Below, piece after piece: positions 1 to 7,977 of a DNA stretch of 64,000 nucleotides. The stretch covers positions 1,182,359 to 1,246,358 of the forward strand of contig NZ_CP104202.1 in assembly GCF_025244685.1 (NCBI RefSeq), written 5' to 3'. This DNA is from Chlorobaculum sp. MV4-Y. Its GTDB lineage: Bacteria > Bacteroidota > Chlorobiia > Chlorobiales > Chlorobiaceae. The notes under the pieces were generated by a model. The model worked only from the letters and a program-made list of their open reading frames with translations. It searched no databases and was not told where the DNA came from. Each line of letters opens with the position of its first letter. The first letter of the stretch is position 1. The position numbers were made by a program, and so were the translations under genes.

Positions 1-425
1 TTTCAGGTCGATGATGGCCATCAGGTACATGAATCCATGGGCCATCGGCACATAGGTGATATCAGTTGCCCAAACATGGTCGCTGTGCTTGATCGCAAGT
101 CCCCGGAGCAGATACGGATAGACCTTATGGCCCGGCGCCGGTTTCGAGGTGTTCGGCTTGGGGCCGATGGCTTCCAGACCCATAAGGCGATAGAGCCGCC
201 GTACCCGTTTGAGGTTGATCTTGTAGCCTTTGTCCATACTCAGCCATTGCCACATGTAAATGCCGTGGTATTTCGCATGCTGGTTTACTGGCTCATCATC
301 AGCCGCATGAGCTCACGATTCAGCTTCGAGGTCTTTATCGGCTGATAATACAGGCCTGATCGGTGGATCGAAAGCAGGTCGCACTGGCGTTGCATGCTGA
401 TACCGCTATGTTCTTTCTCAACCAT
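1..425 (-). pseudogene. IS3-family transposase OrfB, partial and frameshifted
   Basis: N-terminal half of OrfB (start MVEKEHSGISMQ at 425), truncated by the window edge. Compared with the intact 279-residue copy (24012-24851), the bases at about 256-300 are scrambled with a net loss of one base, so the reading frame meets a stop soon after residue 40 (LMRLMMSQ then stop). The bases before and after this patch are identical to the intact copy. The DDE catalytic domain starts near the window edge in the shifted frame. This copy therefore cannot make OrfB. Confidence 0.85.
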
Positions 426-448
426 GGAGCGTCGTTCCGAGAGCGATT

Positions 449-739
449 TTACGACTGCAATTTTTTTTTGAGCCAGTCGACCTCAACCTTCAATTGGCCG
501 ATGGTTTTGTAGAGTTCTTCGCTCTCCTGCTGATAATCCTGCTCGGTTTTCCTAGCCTTTTCACCTTTCGAAAAGACATCGGAGGTCTTGTCGAGGAACT
601 CCCGTTTCCATTGAGTGATCTGGTTCGGATGAAGCTCATGCTTCTGGGCGAGTTCTGCCATGGGAAGCCGTTCACTGAGGGCTTCCAGGACGACCTTTGT
701 TTTGAATTCAGGCGTAAACTTGCGGCGTGTTTGTTTCAT
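449..739 (-). CDS. IS3-family transposase OrfA (helix-turn-helix)
   Basis: A 96-residue OrfA of the IS3 family. The N-terminal half is a helix-turn-helix that would bind the element's ends (KFTPEFKTKVVLEAL, then LHPNQITQWKREFL); the C-terminal half (about 60-96) is a heptad-like coiled coil ending in LKKKLQS, typical of OrfA multimerisation. The end of the gene runs through nine A residues, the usual slippery site for -1 frameshifting into OrfB to make the OrfAB transposase. It differs from copy 2 by one residue (Thr for Ala at position 52). Because orfB of this copy is broken, it cannot supply a complete transposase. Confidence 0.9.
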   Translation of the reverse strand: MKQTRRKFTPEFKTKVVLEALSERLPMAELAQKHELHPNQITQWKREFLDKTSDVFSKGEKARKTEQDYQQESEELYKTIGQLKVEVDWLKKKLQS

Positions 740-802
740 AGTGACTGCTGGGTTTTTGTTGATCCAATTTAACCAGCCGTCCTATTTTTGGGGAGTATCT
801 CA

Positions 803-927
803 GTGTACCAATTTACAATTGCCCCCTCTGAAGTTTTTATCTGATACACGTGCTTTTGATCTTTAACATCGGAAATGTTGAAGCCACATCCACGGATTAT
901 GGTTTGTAAATCTTCATGTTCCTTCAT
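803..927 (-). pseudogene. 5' fragment of a small unknown gene cut by IS copy 1
   Basis: On the minus strand an ATG at 927 opens a frame MKEHEDLQTIIRGCGF, followed by NISDVKDQKHVYQIKTS and EGAIVNWY, which stops making sense exactly where the IS inverted repeat begins (802). The composition looks like a real protein: a short alpha/beta domain ending in a beta strand (AIVNWY). I have no firm family name. The IS removed the 3' part, so this is a truncated gene. It lies 3 bases downstream of the stop of the next upstream frame (931-1092), suggesting a former two-gene unit. Confidence 0.45.
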
Positions 928-930
928 GCT

Positions 931-1092
931 TCATGATTGCTCCAATTCTTTTAATACATAGGCCGCAGATGAACAGTACTCCGCGACAGGAAATTTATTT
1001 TTCCGTGCAAAGGACAAGCTCAAGCCACGAGTGCACTCGCCTACGGCCAACCTGAAAAACGCTTGATAAAGCCATATAGAACGCTCGACTCG
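931..1092 (-). other. Possible small gene or gene remnant upstream of the IS-truncated gene
   Basis: An open minus-strand frame of about 53 codons between a TAA (1093-1095) and the TGA at 931-933. It reads WLYQAFFRLAVGEC, then SLSFARKNKFPVAEYC and SAAYVLKELEQS, which looks like coding sequence, but no ATG is present; only weak TTG codons could start it. It may be the tail of a gene whose start has decayed. The stop is followed immediately by the ATG of the truncated gene at 927. Function unknown. The rest of 1093-1152 shows nothing recognisable. Confidence 0.3.
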
Positions 1093-1152
1093 TTATAGAC
1101 GATGACAACAAAAAACGATTACACCAAACTTACCACCTAATCAGCAAACAAA

Positions 1153-1182
1153 AAAAGGCAGACCTTTTGAGTCTGCCCTTTG
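1153..1182 (-). terminator. Rho-independent terminator of the carboxyltransferase gene
   Basis: A hairpin with arms AAAGGCAGAC and GTCTGCCCTTT around a TTTTGA loop, with an A run on its plus-strand left side (a U run for minus-strand transcription). It lies 35 bases after the stop of the gene ending at 1217 and would end that transcript. Confidence 0.75.
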
Positions 1183-1216
1183 GAATTGCACTGTAGGAAA
1201 TCCTTTCCGCCCCTTC

Positions 1217-3094
1217 TCACTCGATATACATCAGCGCCTGGTCGGCGGAAACGGCGTCTCCGGGCTTGGCGAGAACGACTGTGACGATGCCCGATTTTGG
1301 CGCTTTGACCGGGGACTCCATTTTCATGGCTTCCATCACCGCGACCTCCTGGCCCTCCTCCACCTTTTGGCCAGCCTCGACCTCCATCTTGAAGACGTTG
1401 CCCGGCATGGATGGCATGACCGGCGTGCCCCGATGCTGCTGGGGTGCGGAGACCGTCGGCATGGGCATCACGAAGGGCTGCGCACCAGGCGCGACCGACT
1501 GCGCCATCACCATGCCGTTGGCGATCACCACGTTGAACGACTTGCCATCGACCATCACCATGTAGTTGCCCGACAGGTCGCGCGATGACGGCCTGATGAG
1601 GTCGGAGAGGCGATCCTGCAACGAGTTGCCGTGCGAGGTGACCTTCAACTCCTCGGCGTCCTTCTTGGCCTCCTCCTCGACTTCGACGTCCGCCTTGTAG
1701 CGGATACCCATCGGCTTGTCGCCCTTGAGGAAGCCGATCCCCTTCGCACCGCAGGTGGCCGCGATGAAGATATTCTCGTCGGTCACTTCGAGTCCCGCCT
1801 CTTCGAGCAGTTTGCGGTTGTGCTCGACGCCAAGCTCTGGATTGCGGTCGTTGATGTCATGCACGTCCTGCACGGTCGGTTCGAGACCGAGCTGCTCGGC
1901 GGCGAGCGCTACGACTTCGGGATCGGGCGTGGCGGGCGTTTTGCCGAAGTAGCCGAGCACCATCTTGCCGTAGCCATCGACGATCTTTTTCCACGGCCCC
2001 TGCACGGTGTTGGCGAAGGCCTGCTGGAAGTAAAACTGCGAAACCGGCGTCACCGACGAGCCGAAGCCGCCCTTGGCGACAACCTCGCGCATGTTGCGGA
2101 TCACCTCCGGGAAGAAGTGCAGCGTGTCGTGGTCGCGCATCATCTGCGTGTTGGCGGTCAGCGCACCTCCCGGCATCGGCGAGAACGGAATGACCGGATT
2201 GACCTCTTTGGCTTCCGGCGGCATGTAGTATTTGTCCATGTGCTCGATGAACATCGACTCGACCTTGAGGTACTTCTCCTGATCGATGTCGAGCGTGTAG
2301 TCGGTGTCGCGCAGGCGGTGCCACATGGTGAGGATGTCAACCTCGGCGGTGCCACCGCTGACGGGAGCCATCGCGAGGTCGATGATGTCGATGCCCGCCT
2401 CGATGGCCGCATAGTTACAGGCAACGCCCATCCCGGCGGTGTCGTGCGTGTGGAACTGGAGCACGGTGCTTTCGGGAAGCATCTTGCGAGCGCCCCTGAT
2501 CGTTTCGTAAATCACGGCGGGTGTTGTGGTACCGGAGGCGTCCTTGAAGGCTACGCTGTCAAACGGAATGCCCGCGTCGAGAATCTCCTTGAGCTTGTCG
2601 AGGTAGAACTGCGGTGTGTGGCAATAAGACTCGTTCAACCCCGGAGGCAAGCCCATCAGGGCGATCACCACCTGGTGCTTCAGCCCGGCGTTGACGATGC
2701 ACTGGCCCGACCAGGCGAGGTTGCGCACATCCATGAGCGCGTCGAAGTTGCGGATGGTGCTGACGCCGTGCTTCTTGAAAAGCTTTGCGTGCAGGTCGAT
2801 GATGTCTCGCGACTGCGAAACGAGGCCGACCACATTTGCACCCCTCGACAGGGTCTGGAGATTGATGTCCGGCCCGACCACGCGGCGGCAGGCGTCCATC
2901 ATCTCGAAGGCGTCCTCCTGACAGTAGAAGTAGAGGCTCTGGAAGCGTGCGCCTCCGCCAATCTCGAAGTTATCGGTGCCCGCCTCTACGGCGGCTTCGA
3001 GCACCGGAAGGAAATCCTCGGTTTTGACCCTTGCTCCGTAACAGGACTGGAAGCCGTCGCGGAAAGAGACATCCATGAACCGTATTTTTTTCAT
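1217..3094 (-). CDS. pycB: Pyruvate/oxaloacetate carboxyltransferase with biotinyl domain (pyruvate carboxylase B / OadA-like subunit)
   Basis: A 625-residue carboxyltransferase subunit that moves CO2 between carboxybiotin and pyruvate. Order of domains: HMGL-like TIM barrel (about 1-270, with SFRDGFQSC near residue 10 and metal-binding FHTHDT near 215), a PYC_OADA conserved carboxylase domain (about 290-480), an Ala/Pro/Met-rich linker, and a C-terminal biotinyl domain (about 555-625) with the lysine in EAMKMES at about 591. Architecture matches oxaloacetate decarboxylase alpha / pyruvate carboxylase subunit B. No biotin carboxylase subunit is adjacent, so that partner must be encoded elsewhere. 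In an autotroph using the reductive TCA cycle it most likely supplies oxaloacetate from pyruvate. Start codon ATG (MKKIRFMDVSFRDG) is the natural family start. Confidence 0.92.
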   Translation of the reverse strand: MKKIRFMDVSFRDGFQSCYGARVKTEDFLPVLEAAVEAGTDNFEIGGGARFQSLYFYCQEDAFEMMDACRRVVGPDINLQTLSRGANVVGLVSQSRDIIDLHAKLFKKHGVSTIRNFDALMDVRNLAWSGQCIVNAGLKHQVVIALMGLPPGLNESYCHTPQFYLDKLKEILDAGIPFDSVAFKDASGTTTPAVIYETIRGARKMLPESTVLQFHTHDTAGMGVACNYAAIEAGIDIIDLAMAPVSGGTAEVDILTMWHRLRDTDYTLDIDQEKYLKVESMFIEHMDKYYMPPEAKEVNPVIPFSPMPGGALTANTQMMRDHDTLHFFPEVIRNMREVVAKGGFGSSVTPVSQFYFQQAFANTVQGPWKKIVDGYGKMVLGYFGKTPATPDPEVVALAAEQLGLEPTVQDVHDINDRNPELGVEHNRKLLEEAGLEVTDENIFIAATCGAKGIGFLKGDKPMGIRYKADVEVEEEAKKDAEELKVTSHGNSLQDRLSDLIRPSSRDLSGNYMVMVDGKSFNVVIANGMVMAQSVAPGAQPFVMPMPTVSAPQQHRGTPVMPSMPGNVFKMEVEAGQKVEEGQEVAVMEAMKMESPVKAPKSGIVTVVLAKPGDAVSADQALMYIE

Positions 3095-3140
3095 ATAACG
3101 CTCTCGCTGGTTTTATTACTACGGCGATTAAACTTCTCAA

Positions 3141-3210
3141 ATAATTGCCCTGGACTTTAGTCCGGGGTTTATGGATAACACAAAATAAATCAGGGCGTTA
3201 GCCCAATTTC
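3141..3210 (+). repeat. Dispersed two-hairpin repeat, copy A
   Basis: About 70 bases holding two imperfect hairpins: GGACTTTAGTCC within CCTGG...CCGGGG, then GGGCGTTAGCCC. The same layout recurs, with high identity, at 7806-7875 (opposite orientation) and 7899-7963. It sits in the 240-base gap between the carboxyltransferase and fumarase genes, where no coding sequence is seen. It is a non-coding dispersed repeat, possibly of the REP or MITE type. Confidence 0.75.
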
Positions 3211-3334
3211 TTTTACCAGTGACTTTTGTGAATTATTGCCGCCAGGATAATAACTGAGCCATTACAGCCGCCCCCGTCACGCTGTGCAGATGGCAAAACG
3301 CCGCCTCGAAAGTAAACTGTTTTCCGAGTGAGAG

Positions 3335-4867
3335 TTACGCAAGCTCCTTGCTGATGGTTTCGAGCTTCTCAAACGAATCCTCATCGACCTGTTTGTGCAG
3401 GCTGTTGCCATGCGCGTCCATCGTGACGATGCACGGGAAGGCTTTGGCCTGCAGGTGCCACATCGCCTCCGGCACGCCCATCTCTTCGAGGAAATCGACG
3501 CCGGTCACCTTTTCGATGCACTTGGCGTAGTACTGCGCCGCGCCGCCGATGGCGTTGAGGTAAACCGCGCCGTGCTTCTGCAATCCGGCAAGCGTCTTCG
3601 GCCCCATGCCGCCCTTGCCGATCACCGCGCGAAGGCCGAGCTTCTCGATCACGTCCGCCTGATAAGGCTCTTCACGCGCCGAAGTCGTCGGGCCTGCCGC
3701 CACGACGGTGTACTCGCCAGCCTCGTTCTTGAGCATCACCGGGCCGCAGTGGTAGATGATGCCGCCGCGAATGTCAAGACCCTCGGGCAGATCGTGGTGC
3801 ATGATGTAGTGGTGGAAGGCGTCGCGTCCGGTGTGCATTTCGCCATCGACGATGACGATGTCGCCAACCTTCAGCGAGCGGATTGTCTCTTCGCTCACCG
3901 GTGCGGTGAGCACCACCTCGCGGCCCGTCAGCGGAATGCCCGCGCCGCGCGCCATGCGCTTGATCTCGCCCGGATAGCGGTACTGCCACTCGGTGATCGA
4001 ACCCTCTTTCGGGTCGATGATGACGCCAAGACGACGGTAGGCCCAGCAGTTGTAGGCGACCGAGACGTAGAAACTCGCCGGGACGCGATGTGCTTTGCCG
4101 ATCTTGCAGCCAAGCAGCGTGGTCTTGCCGGCGAAGCCCATCGGGCCAATGTTCAGCATGTTGGCTTTGTCGAGAATCTCCGCTTCGAGTTCGGCCAGCG
4201 CCGCATCGGGATTGGTATCATCGACCGAACGAAGCAACTGATGCTTGGCGAGATCATAGCTGCTGGTGCGGTCGCCGCCAACGCCAACCCCGATGAAGCC
4301 GGGGCTGCACCCCTGACCCTGCGCCTGATAAACAGCGTGAAGGATGCACTTGCGCACGCCGTCGATGTCGCGAGCCGCGCGACCAAGTCCGGGAATATCA
4401 GCGGGAAGTGAGTACTGGATGTTCTTGTTTTCGCAGCCACCGCCCTTGAGGATGAGCTTCACCTCGATCTCGTCCCGATCCCACGGCTCGAAGTGAATCA
4501 CCGGCACATGCTCGCCGAGGTTGTTGCCGGAGTTCTTGCCGGTGAGCGAATCGACCGCGTTCGGGCGAAGCTTGCCGGTGCGGGTCGCCTCGACGATCGC
4601 CGCCTTGATATCTTCCTTCATGGCAAGCAGATCGGCCCCTTTCGGCGCGTGCACGAAAAAAGTCGGCATACCGGTATCCTGGCAGACAGGAGCGACCCCA
4701 TCGACCGCCATGTCGATATTGAGCGTGATAGCGGACATGGCCAAACCGGCCCGCGAATCGGCGCGTTCCTTTTCCGCAGCATCGGCGATAGCCTTGCGAA
4801 CGTCGCTCGGCAAATTCGCGGAGGTTTCGGTGATCAAGGCTATCATTGAATCCCTGAACTGTTTCAT
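3335..4867 (-). CDS. fumA: Fumarate hydratase, class I (single-chain, 4Fe-4S)
   Basis: Class I iron-sulfur fumarase that interconverts fumarate and malate; in green sulfur bacteria it would run in the reductive TCA direction. The N-terminal about 290 residues are the alpha (TtdA-like) domain with Fe-S ligand motifs CQDTGMP, GGCENKN and GQGCSPGF; the C-terminal part is the beta (TtdB-like) domain with TAPVSEETI, GDIVIVDGEMHTGRDA and IGKGGMG. Length 510 residues fits a fused alpha-beta enzyme. I chose ATG 4867 (MKQFRDSMIALITETS) since the family begins with this helix; ATGs at 4933 and 4846 are alternatives. It lies downstream of no obvious operon partner, with the carboxyltransferase 240 bases further on the same strand. 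Confidence 0.93.
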   Translation of the reverse strand: MKQFRDSMIALITETSANLPSDVRKAIADAAEKERADSRAGLAMSAITLNIDMAVDGVAPVCQDTGMPTFFVHAPKGADLLAMKEDIKAAIVEATRTGKLRPNAVDSLTGKNSGNNLGEHVPVIHFEPWDRDEIEVKLILKGGGCENKNIQYSLPADIPGLGRAARDIDGVRKCILHAVYQAQGQGCSPGFIGVGVGGDRTSSYDLAKHQLLRSVDDTNPDAALAELEAEILDKANMLNIGPMGFAGKTTLLGCKIGKAHRVPASFYVSVAYNCWAYRRLGVIIDPKEGSITEWQYRYPGEIKRMARGAGIPLTGREVVLTAPVSEETIRSLKVGDIVIVDGEMHTGRDAFHHYIMHHDLPEGLDIRGGIIYHCGPVMLKNEAGEYTVVAAGPTTSAREEPYQADVIEKLGLRAVIGKGGMGPKTLAGLQKHGAVYLNAIGGAAQYYAKCIEKVTGVDFLEEMGVPEAMWHLQAKAFPCIVTMDAHGNSLHKQVDEDSFEKLETISKELA

Positions 4868-5259
4868 AGTCGGCAAGCTTGTGGTGAACAGAAATAGTGG
4901 ACGCTTCTCCTGCAACAGCCTTGTCATATGCATCCGGACGGACGATCAGCGAGGAACGGGACATCGCTCCGGTGAAACCGCTTGTCATCTGGTGAAGCGG
5001 GCCGTACAGACAAAGAATATGGAAACTCTATCATCGATTACGCTCTTATTTGCTGATAATTCAAGCGATAATCGAGGGCTGGCAGTGAAACGTGGAATTT
5101 ACAATTTTTTTTGAGAAACCCTGAACCAGCAATGACTTCAGCGGGAAATACGCCGGAACCTGCGAGACGATGCCGCTGAAGCCAAGCTCTGGTTATACCG
5201 AAATTTTTGCCTTAGCTTGTGGATGAAACCGACAAACGCGTGAAAAACCTCGAACAAGC
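4868..5259. other. Intergenic region between fumarase and the fused kinase
   Basis: About 390 bases between two divergent genes, so it must hold both promoters. I see no convincing hairpin, operator or extra gene. Open frames on the minus strand continue a little upstream of the chosen fumarase start, but they do not resemble the family. Confidence 0.5.
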
Positions 5260-6807
5260 ATGATCCAGCCAGCCGAAGCCCTTCGCCGCCCGGAAGCCTA
5301 TCCCCATCCGGTCCAGCAGGAGATCGCAGTGGTCGAGACCCATATTTCGTGGATATTCCTCACCGGCACGTTCGCCTACAAGCTCAAGAAGCCGATTAAT
5401 CTCGGCTTCCTCGACTTCTCGACGCTCGAACGGCGCAAGCATTTCTGCGAGGAGGAGCTGCGCCTCAACCGGCGTCTCTGCCCTGACCTCTATCTCGCCG
5501 TGCTTCCGGTCACGGCGTCAGCGGACGAAATCCACATCGGCGGGAGTGGCGAGGCGGTGGACTATGTGGTTCGCATGGCGCAGTTCGACCGGTCGTTCGA
5601 GCTCGACCGGCTGCTCCGCAACAACGAGCTCACGAAACGCCAGATCGAAGAGGCTGCCAGCGTAATCGCCACCTTCCACGCCGAAACCCCACGAGCCAAT
5701 CCCGCCGCGACGTTCGGCACACCGGAGGTGATCCTCAAGCCGATGCTCGAAAATCTCGACCTGACCGAAGAGGTCGCCCGCACCATCGAGGAACGGAGCG
5801 ACATCGAGAAAATCCGCTACTGGACGCTTGCCGAACACCGAAAGCTCAGCGGCATCGTCCGGGAACGCAAGGCGCTCGGCATGGTGCGGGAGTGCCACGG
5901 CGACCTGCACACGGGCAACATGGTAATACGCAACGGCAAGATCACCATTTTCGACTGCATCGAGTTCAGCCACGCGCTGAGCATCATCGATGTCATGAGC
6001 GACGTGGCCTTCCTCTTCATGGATCTGGAGCACTCCGCCCACCCCGAACTGGCTTGGCACTTTCTGAACGCCTGGCTCTCGAAAAACGGTGATTACAACG
6101 GGTTGCAGGTGCTGCGTCTCTACTGCGTCTATCGTGCGATGGTACGGGCCAAGGTCACCTCGATCCGGGTTGCACAGGAGTCAGACGAGAAGGAAAAAGC
6201 CAAAACGCTCGCCGAGCACCACTCCTACATTCGCCTCGCGCTCGCCTACACGCAGCCCCGAAAGCCGATGCTGCTCATCACCTACGGCGTCTCGGGGAGC
6301 GGCAAATCGACCTGGGCAGCGCAACTCGCCGATATGGGCGGCTTCATCCACATCCGCTCTGACATCGAACGCAAACGCCTTTTCGGCATCGACAGCCTCG
6401 AACGCAGCGCCGCAAAAGGAATCGACATCTACACTCCCTATGCGACGCAGAAGACCTACGACACCATGCTCGACGCCGCCTCGACCGCCCTGTCCGCAGG
6501 CTTTCCGGTGATCGTCGATGCCACCTTCCCCGACGCCCATCGCCGGGCCCCTTTCATCCGCCTGGCAAGAACGATGAACTGCGAGTGCCGCATTCTCTGT
6601 TTCCACGCCACGCACGAGACGCTACGCAAGCGGGTGCGGGCACGCCACGCGGCAGGAAGCGACGCCTCCGAAGCCGACCAGAAGGTTCTCGAAGCCCAGC
6701 TTCACAGCACTACTCCGCCGGACGGAGACGAAAAAACCCTCTGCATCCAGATCGAAACAGAGGGCGAAGTCACCGTCGAAAAGCTGCTGAAGGCGCTGGA
6801 AGTGTAA
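5260..6807 (+). CDS. Aminoglycoside phosphotransferase-like kinase fused to a P-loop (AAA/zeta-toxin-like) kinase
   Basis: A 515-residue two-domain protein. The N-terminal about 330 residues are a protein-kinase-like fold (APH/COG2187 type) with the catalytic loop ECHGDLHTGNM near 210 and metal-binding FDCIEFS after it. The C-terminal about 175 residues are a P-loop nucleotide kinase (COG0645 type) with Walker A GVSGSGKST near 345 and a basic lid (RKRVRARH). Such fused proteins are widespread but uncharacterised; the substrate is unknown, and antibiotic resistance should not be assumed. It runs convergent with the ferritin-like gene, only 6 bases apart. Confidence 0.88.
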   Translation: MIQPAEALRRPEAYPHPVQQEIAVVETHISWIFLTGTFAYKLKKPINLGFLDFSTLERRKHFCEEELRLNRRLCPDLYLAVLPVTASADEIHIGGSGEAVDYVVRMAQFDRSFELDRLLRNNELTKRQIEEAASVIATFHAETPRANPAATFGTPEVILKPMLENLDLTEEVARTIEERSDIEKIRYWTLAEHRKLSGIVRERKALGMVRECHGDLHTGNMVIRNGKITIFDCIEFSHALSIIDVMSDVAFLFMDLEHSAHPELAWHFLNAWLSKNGDYNGLQVLRLYCVYRAMVRAKVTSIRVAQESDEKEKAKTLAEHHSYIRLALAYTQPRKPMLLITYGVSGSGKSTWAAQLADMGGFIHIRSDIERKRLFGIDSLERSAAKGIDIYTPYATQKTYDTMLDAASTALSAGFPVIVDATFPDAHRRAPFIRLARTMNCECRILCFHATHETLRKRVRARHAAGSDASEADQKVLEAQLHSTTPPDGDEKTLCIQIETEGEVTVEKLLKALEV

Positions 6808-6813
6808 AAAGAG

Positions 6814-7689
6814 TTACACCTCGATACCGAAGAAGTAGCGGATACCAAGTCCGGCCAGAAAGCTGATGCCGGAGACAACCACAATCAGCCCGGCCATTTC
6901 GAGAAAGCGGCTTTTGAACGACACCTCCTGGGCAACGGCAACGTAGAAATTGAAAAGGGCAACCACCAGAAACGCTCCGACAAACGCCAGGGCAAGGCTC
7001 AGATAGATGTCGTCCAGCAAGAGATAAGGCACAATCAGCACCGCCACGGCGATGATATAGGCCACACCAGTGTATATCGAAGCCTTGACAGGGCTTTTCA
7101 CTCCGGCTTCAGCTTTCGTGGAGAGATACTCCGAGGAGGCCATCGAAAGGGCGGCAGCAAAACCGGTGATCATGGCCGTCAGCGCAACCAGCCGGGCGTT
7201 CTGCAAGGCGAAGGTCAGGCCCGCCAAAGCGCCTGTCAGCTCGACCAGCGCATCATTCAGGCCAAGCACGATCGAGCCGGTGTATTGCAGTCGCTCTTCG
7301 TCGAGCACAGCGATCAGCGCCTGCTCATGCTCCTCCTCGTCCTTGACGAGGCCGCCGATTTCACTGCCCATGCTCGCCACGCGTTCGTAGGCCAGCTGCG
7401 CATTCCGCTCTCCGTTTTCCATCAGCTTGACTGCGAACGTGAAACCAAAAAGCATGGCAATCATCGAAAAAATCCAGATTCGGAAGCGATCAGGCTCCAC
7501 ATCCTGCCCGGTAAATTTTTCCCAGACATTATAATGGCGAAGCTCGTCGTCGGAAATCTGCGCAAAGATGCGACGGTTCTTCACCCCTTCAACCTTCTCG
7601 GCGAGATGCTTGTAAATGTAGTGCTCGGTAATCTCGTTTTTCTGGAATCCGGCGATATGGCGCAGATCGGTTTCAGACAACTGGTTCAC
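6814..7689 (-). CDS. mbfA: Membrane-bound ferritin-like protein: rubrerythrin domain plus VIT1/CCC1 transporter (MbfA type)
   Basis: A 291-residue fusion. Residues about 5-140 are a ferritin-like/rubrerythrin domain with the di-iron ligands suggested by KNEITEHYIYKHLAE, ISDDELRHYNVWEKF and KDEEEHEQAL. The remaining half is a CCC1/VIT1 membrane domain with five predicted helices, beginning GSIVLGLNDALVELTGALAG and followed by SMASSEYLS. Proteins of this layout (MbfA in alphaproteobacteria) export iron and protect against iron and peroxide stress. I infer the same role here, with manganese as another possible substrate. No iron-responsive site was identified upstream. Confidence 0.88.
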   Translation of the reverse strand: MNQLSETDLRHIAGFQKNEITEHYIYKHLAEKVEGVKNRRIFAQISDDELRHYNVWEKFTGQDVEPDRFRIWIFSMIAMLFGFTFAVKLMENGERNAQLAYERVASMGSEIGGLVKDEEEHEQALIAVLDEERLQYTGSIVLGLNDALVELTGALAGLTFALQNARLVALTAMITGFAAALSMASSEYLSTKAEAGVKSPVKASIYTGVAYIIAVAVLIVPYLLLDDIYLSLALAFVGAFLVVALFNFYVAVAQEVSFKSRFLEMAGLIVVVSGISFLAGLGIRYFFGIEV

Positions 7690-7805
7690 GAATGGGAGTG
7701 CTTAGTGGTTAAAGTTCAGCCTGTCTGCCGGAGCGAATCGCCACTCCATCAGACCGGCTGATCATAAAAAAGAAAAGGAAGACTCCGCAAGAGTACAGTA
7801 ATGGA

Positions 7806-7875
7806 AGAAATTGGGCTAAAGCCCTGAATTATTTTGCGGTACCCATAAACCCCGGACTGAAGTCCGGGGCAATTT
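7806..7875 (-). repeat. Dispersed two-hairpin repeat, copy B
   Basis: Inverted relative to copy A (3141-3210) and nearly the same sequence: GGGCTAAAGCCC, a short spacer, then CCCCGGACTGAAGTCCGGGG. Both hairpins are perfect here. It sits between the ferritin-like gene and htpG, beside copy C in the opposite orientation, so the pair forms a large inverted structure. Confidence 0.8.
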
Positions 7876-7898
7876 TCAAGAGTTTACTTGTCGAAACA

Positions 7899-7963
7899 AT
7901 AATTGCCCCGGCTTTCAAGCCGGGGTTCAGAACTGACAATTATTTCATGGGCTTTAGCCCCAT
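7899..7963 (+). repeat. Dispersed two-hairpin repeat, copy C
   Basis: Same orientation as copy A: CCCCGGCTTTCAAGCCGGGG, spacer, then GGGCTTTAGCCC. It ends 15 bases from the stop codon of htpG (minus strand), so it could act as that gene's transcription terminator or RNA-stabilising hairpin. Confidence 0.8.
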
Positions 7964-7977
7964 ATCTCTTTTTTCTT

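Larger units (their letters stand above)
1..802 (-). mobile_element. IS3-family insertion sequence, copy 1 (cut by window start)
   Basis: This is the 3' two thirds of an IS3-family element; its other end lies before the window. Base 1 corresponds to 24426 of the complete copy at 23963-25228. The two copies are nearly identical, with one base change in orfA (Thr versus Ala codon near 587) and a divergent patch at about 256-300. The outer end at 802 reads GGGGAGTATCTCA and is the same terminal inverted repeat as in copy 2. It carries orfA and a damaged orfB. Both copies lie in the same orientation 23 kb apart, but the DNA between them is mostly core genes, so a composite transposon is unlikely. 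Confidence 0.9.

Noticed and set aside
1631-3160. Long plus-strand open frame opposite the carboxyltransferase (509 codons)
   Set aside because: It mirrors a strongly conserved gene on the other strand in high-GC DNA and has no recognisable protein motifs; a shadow.
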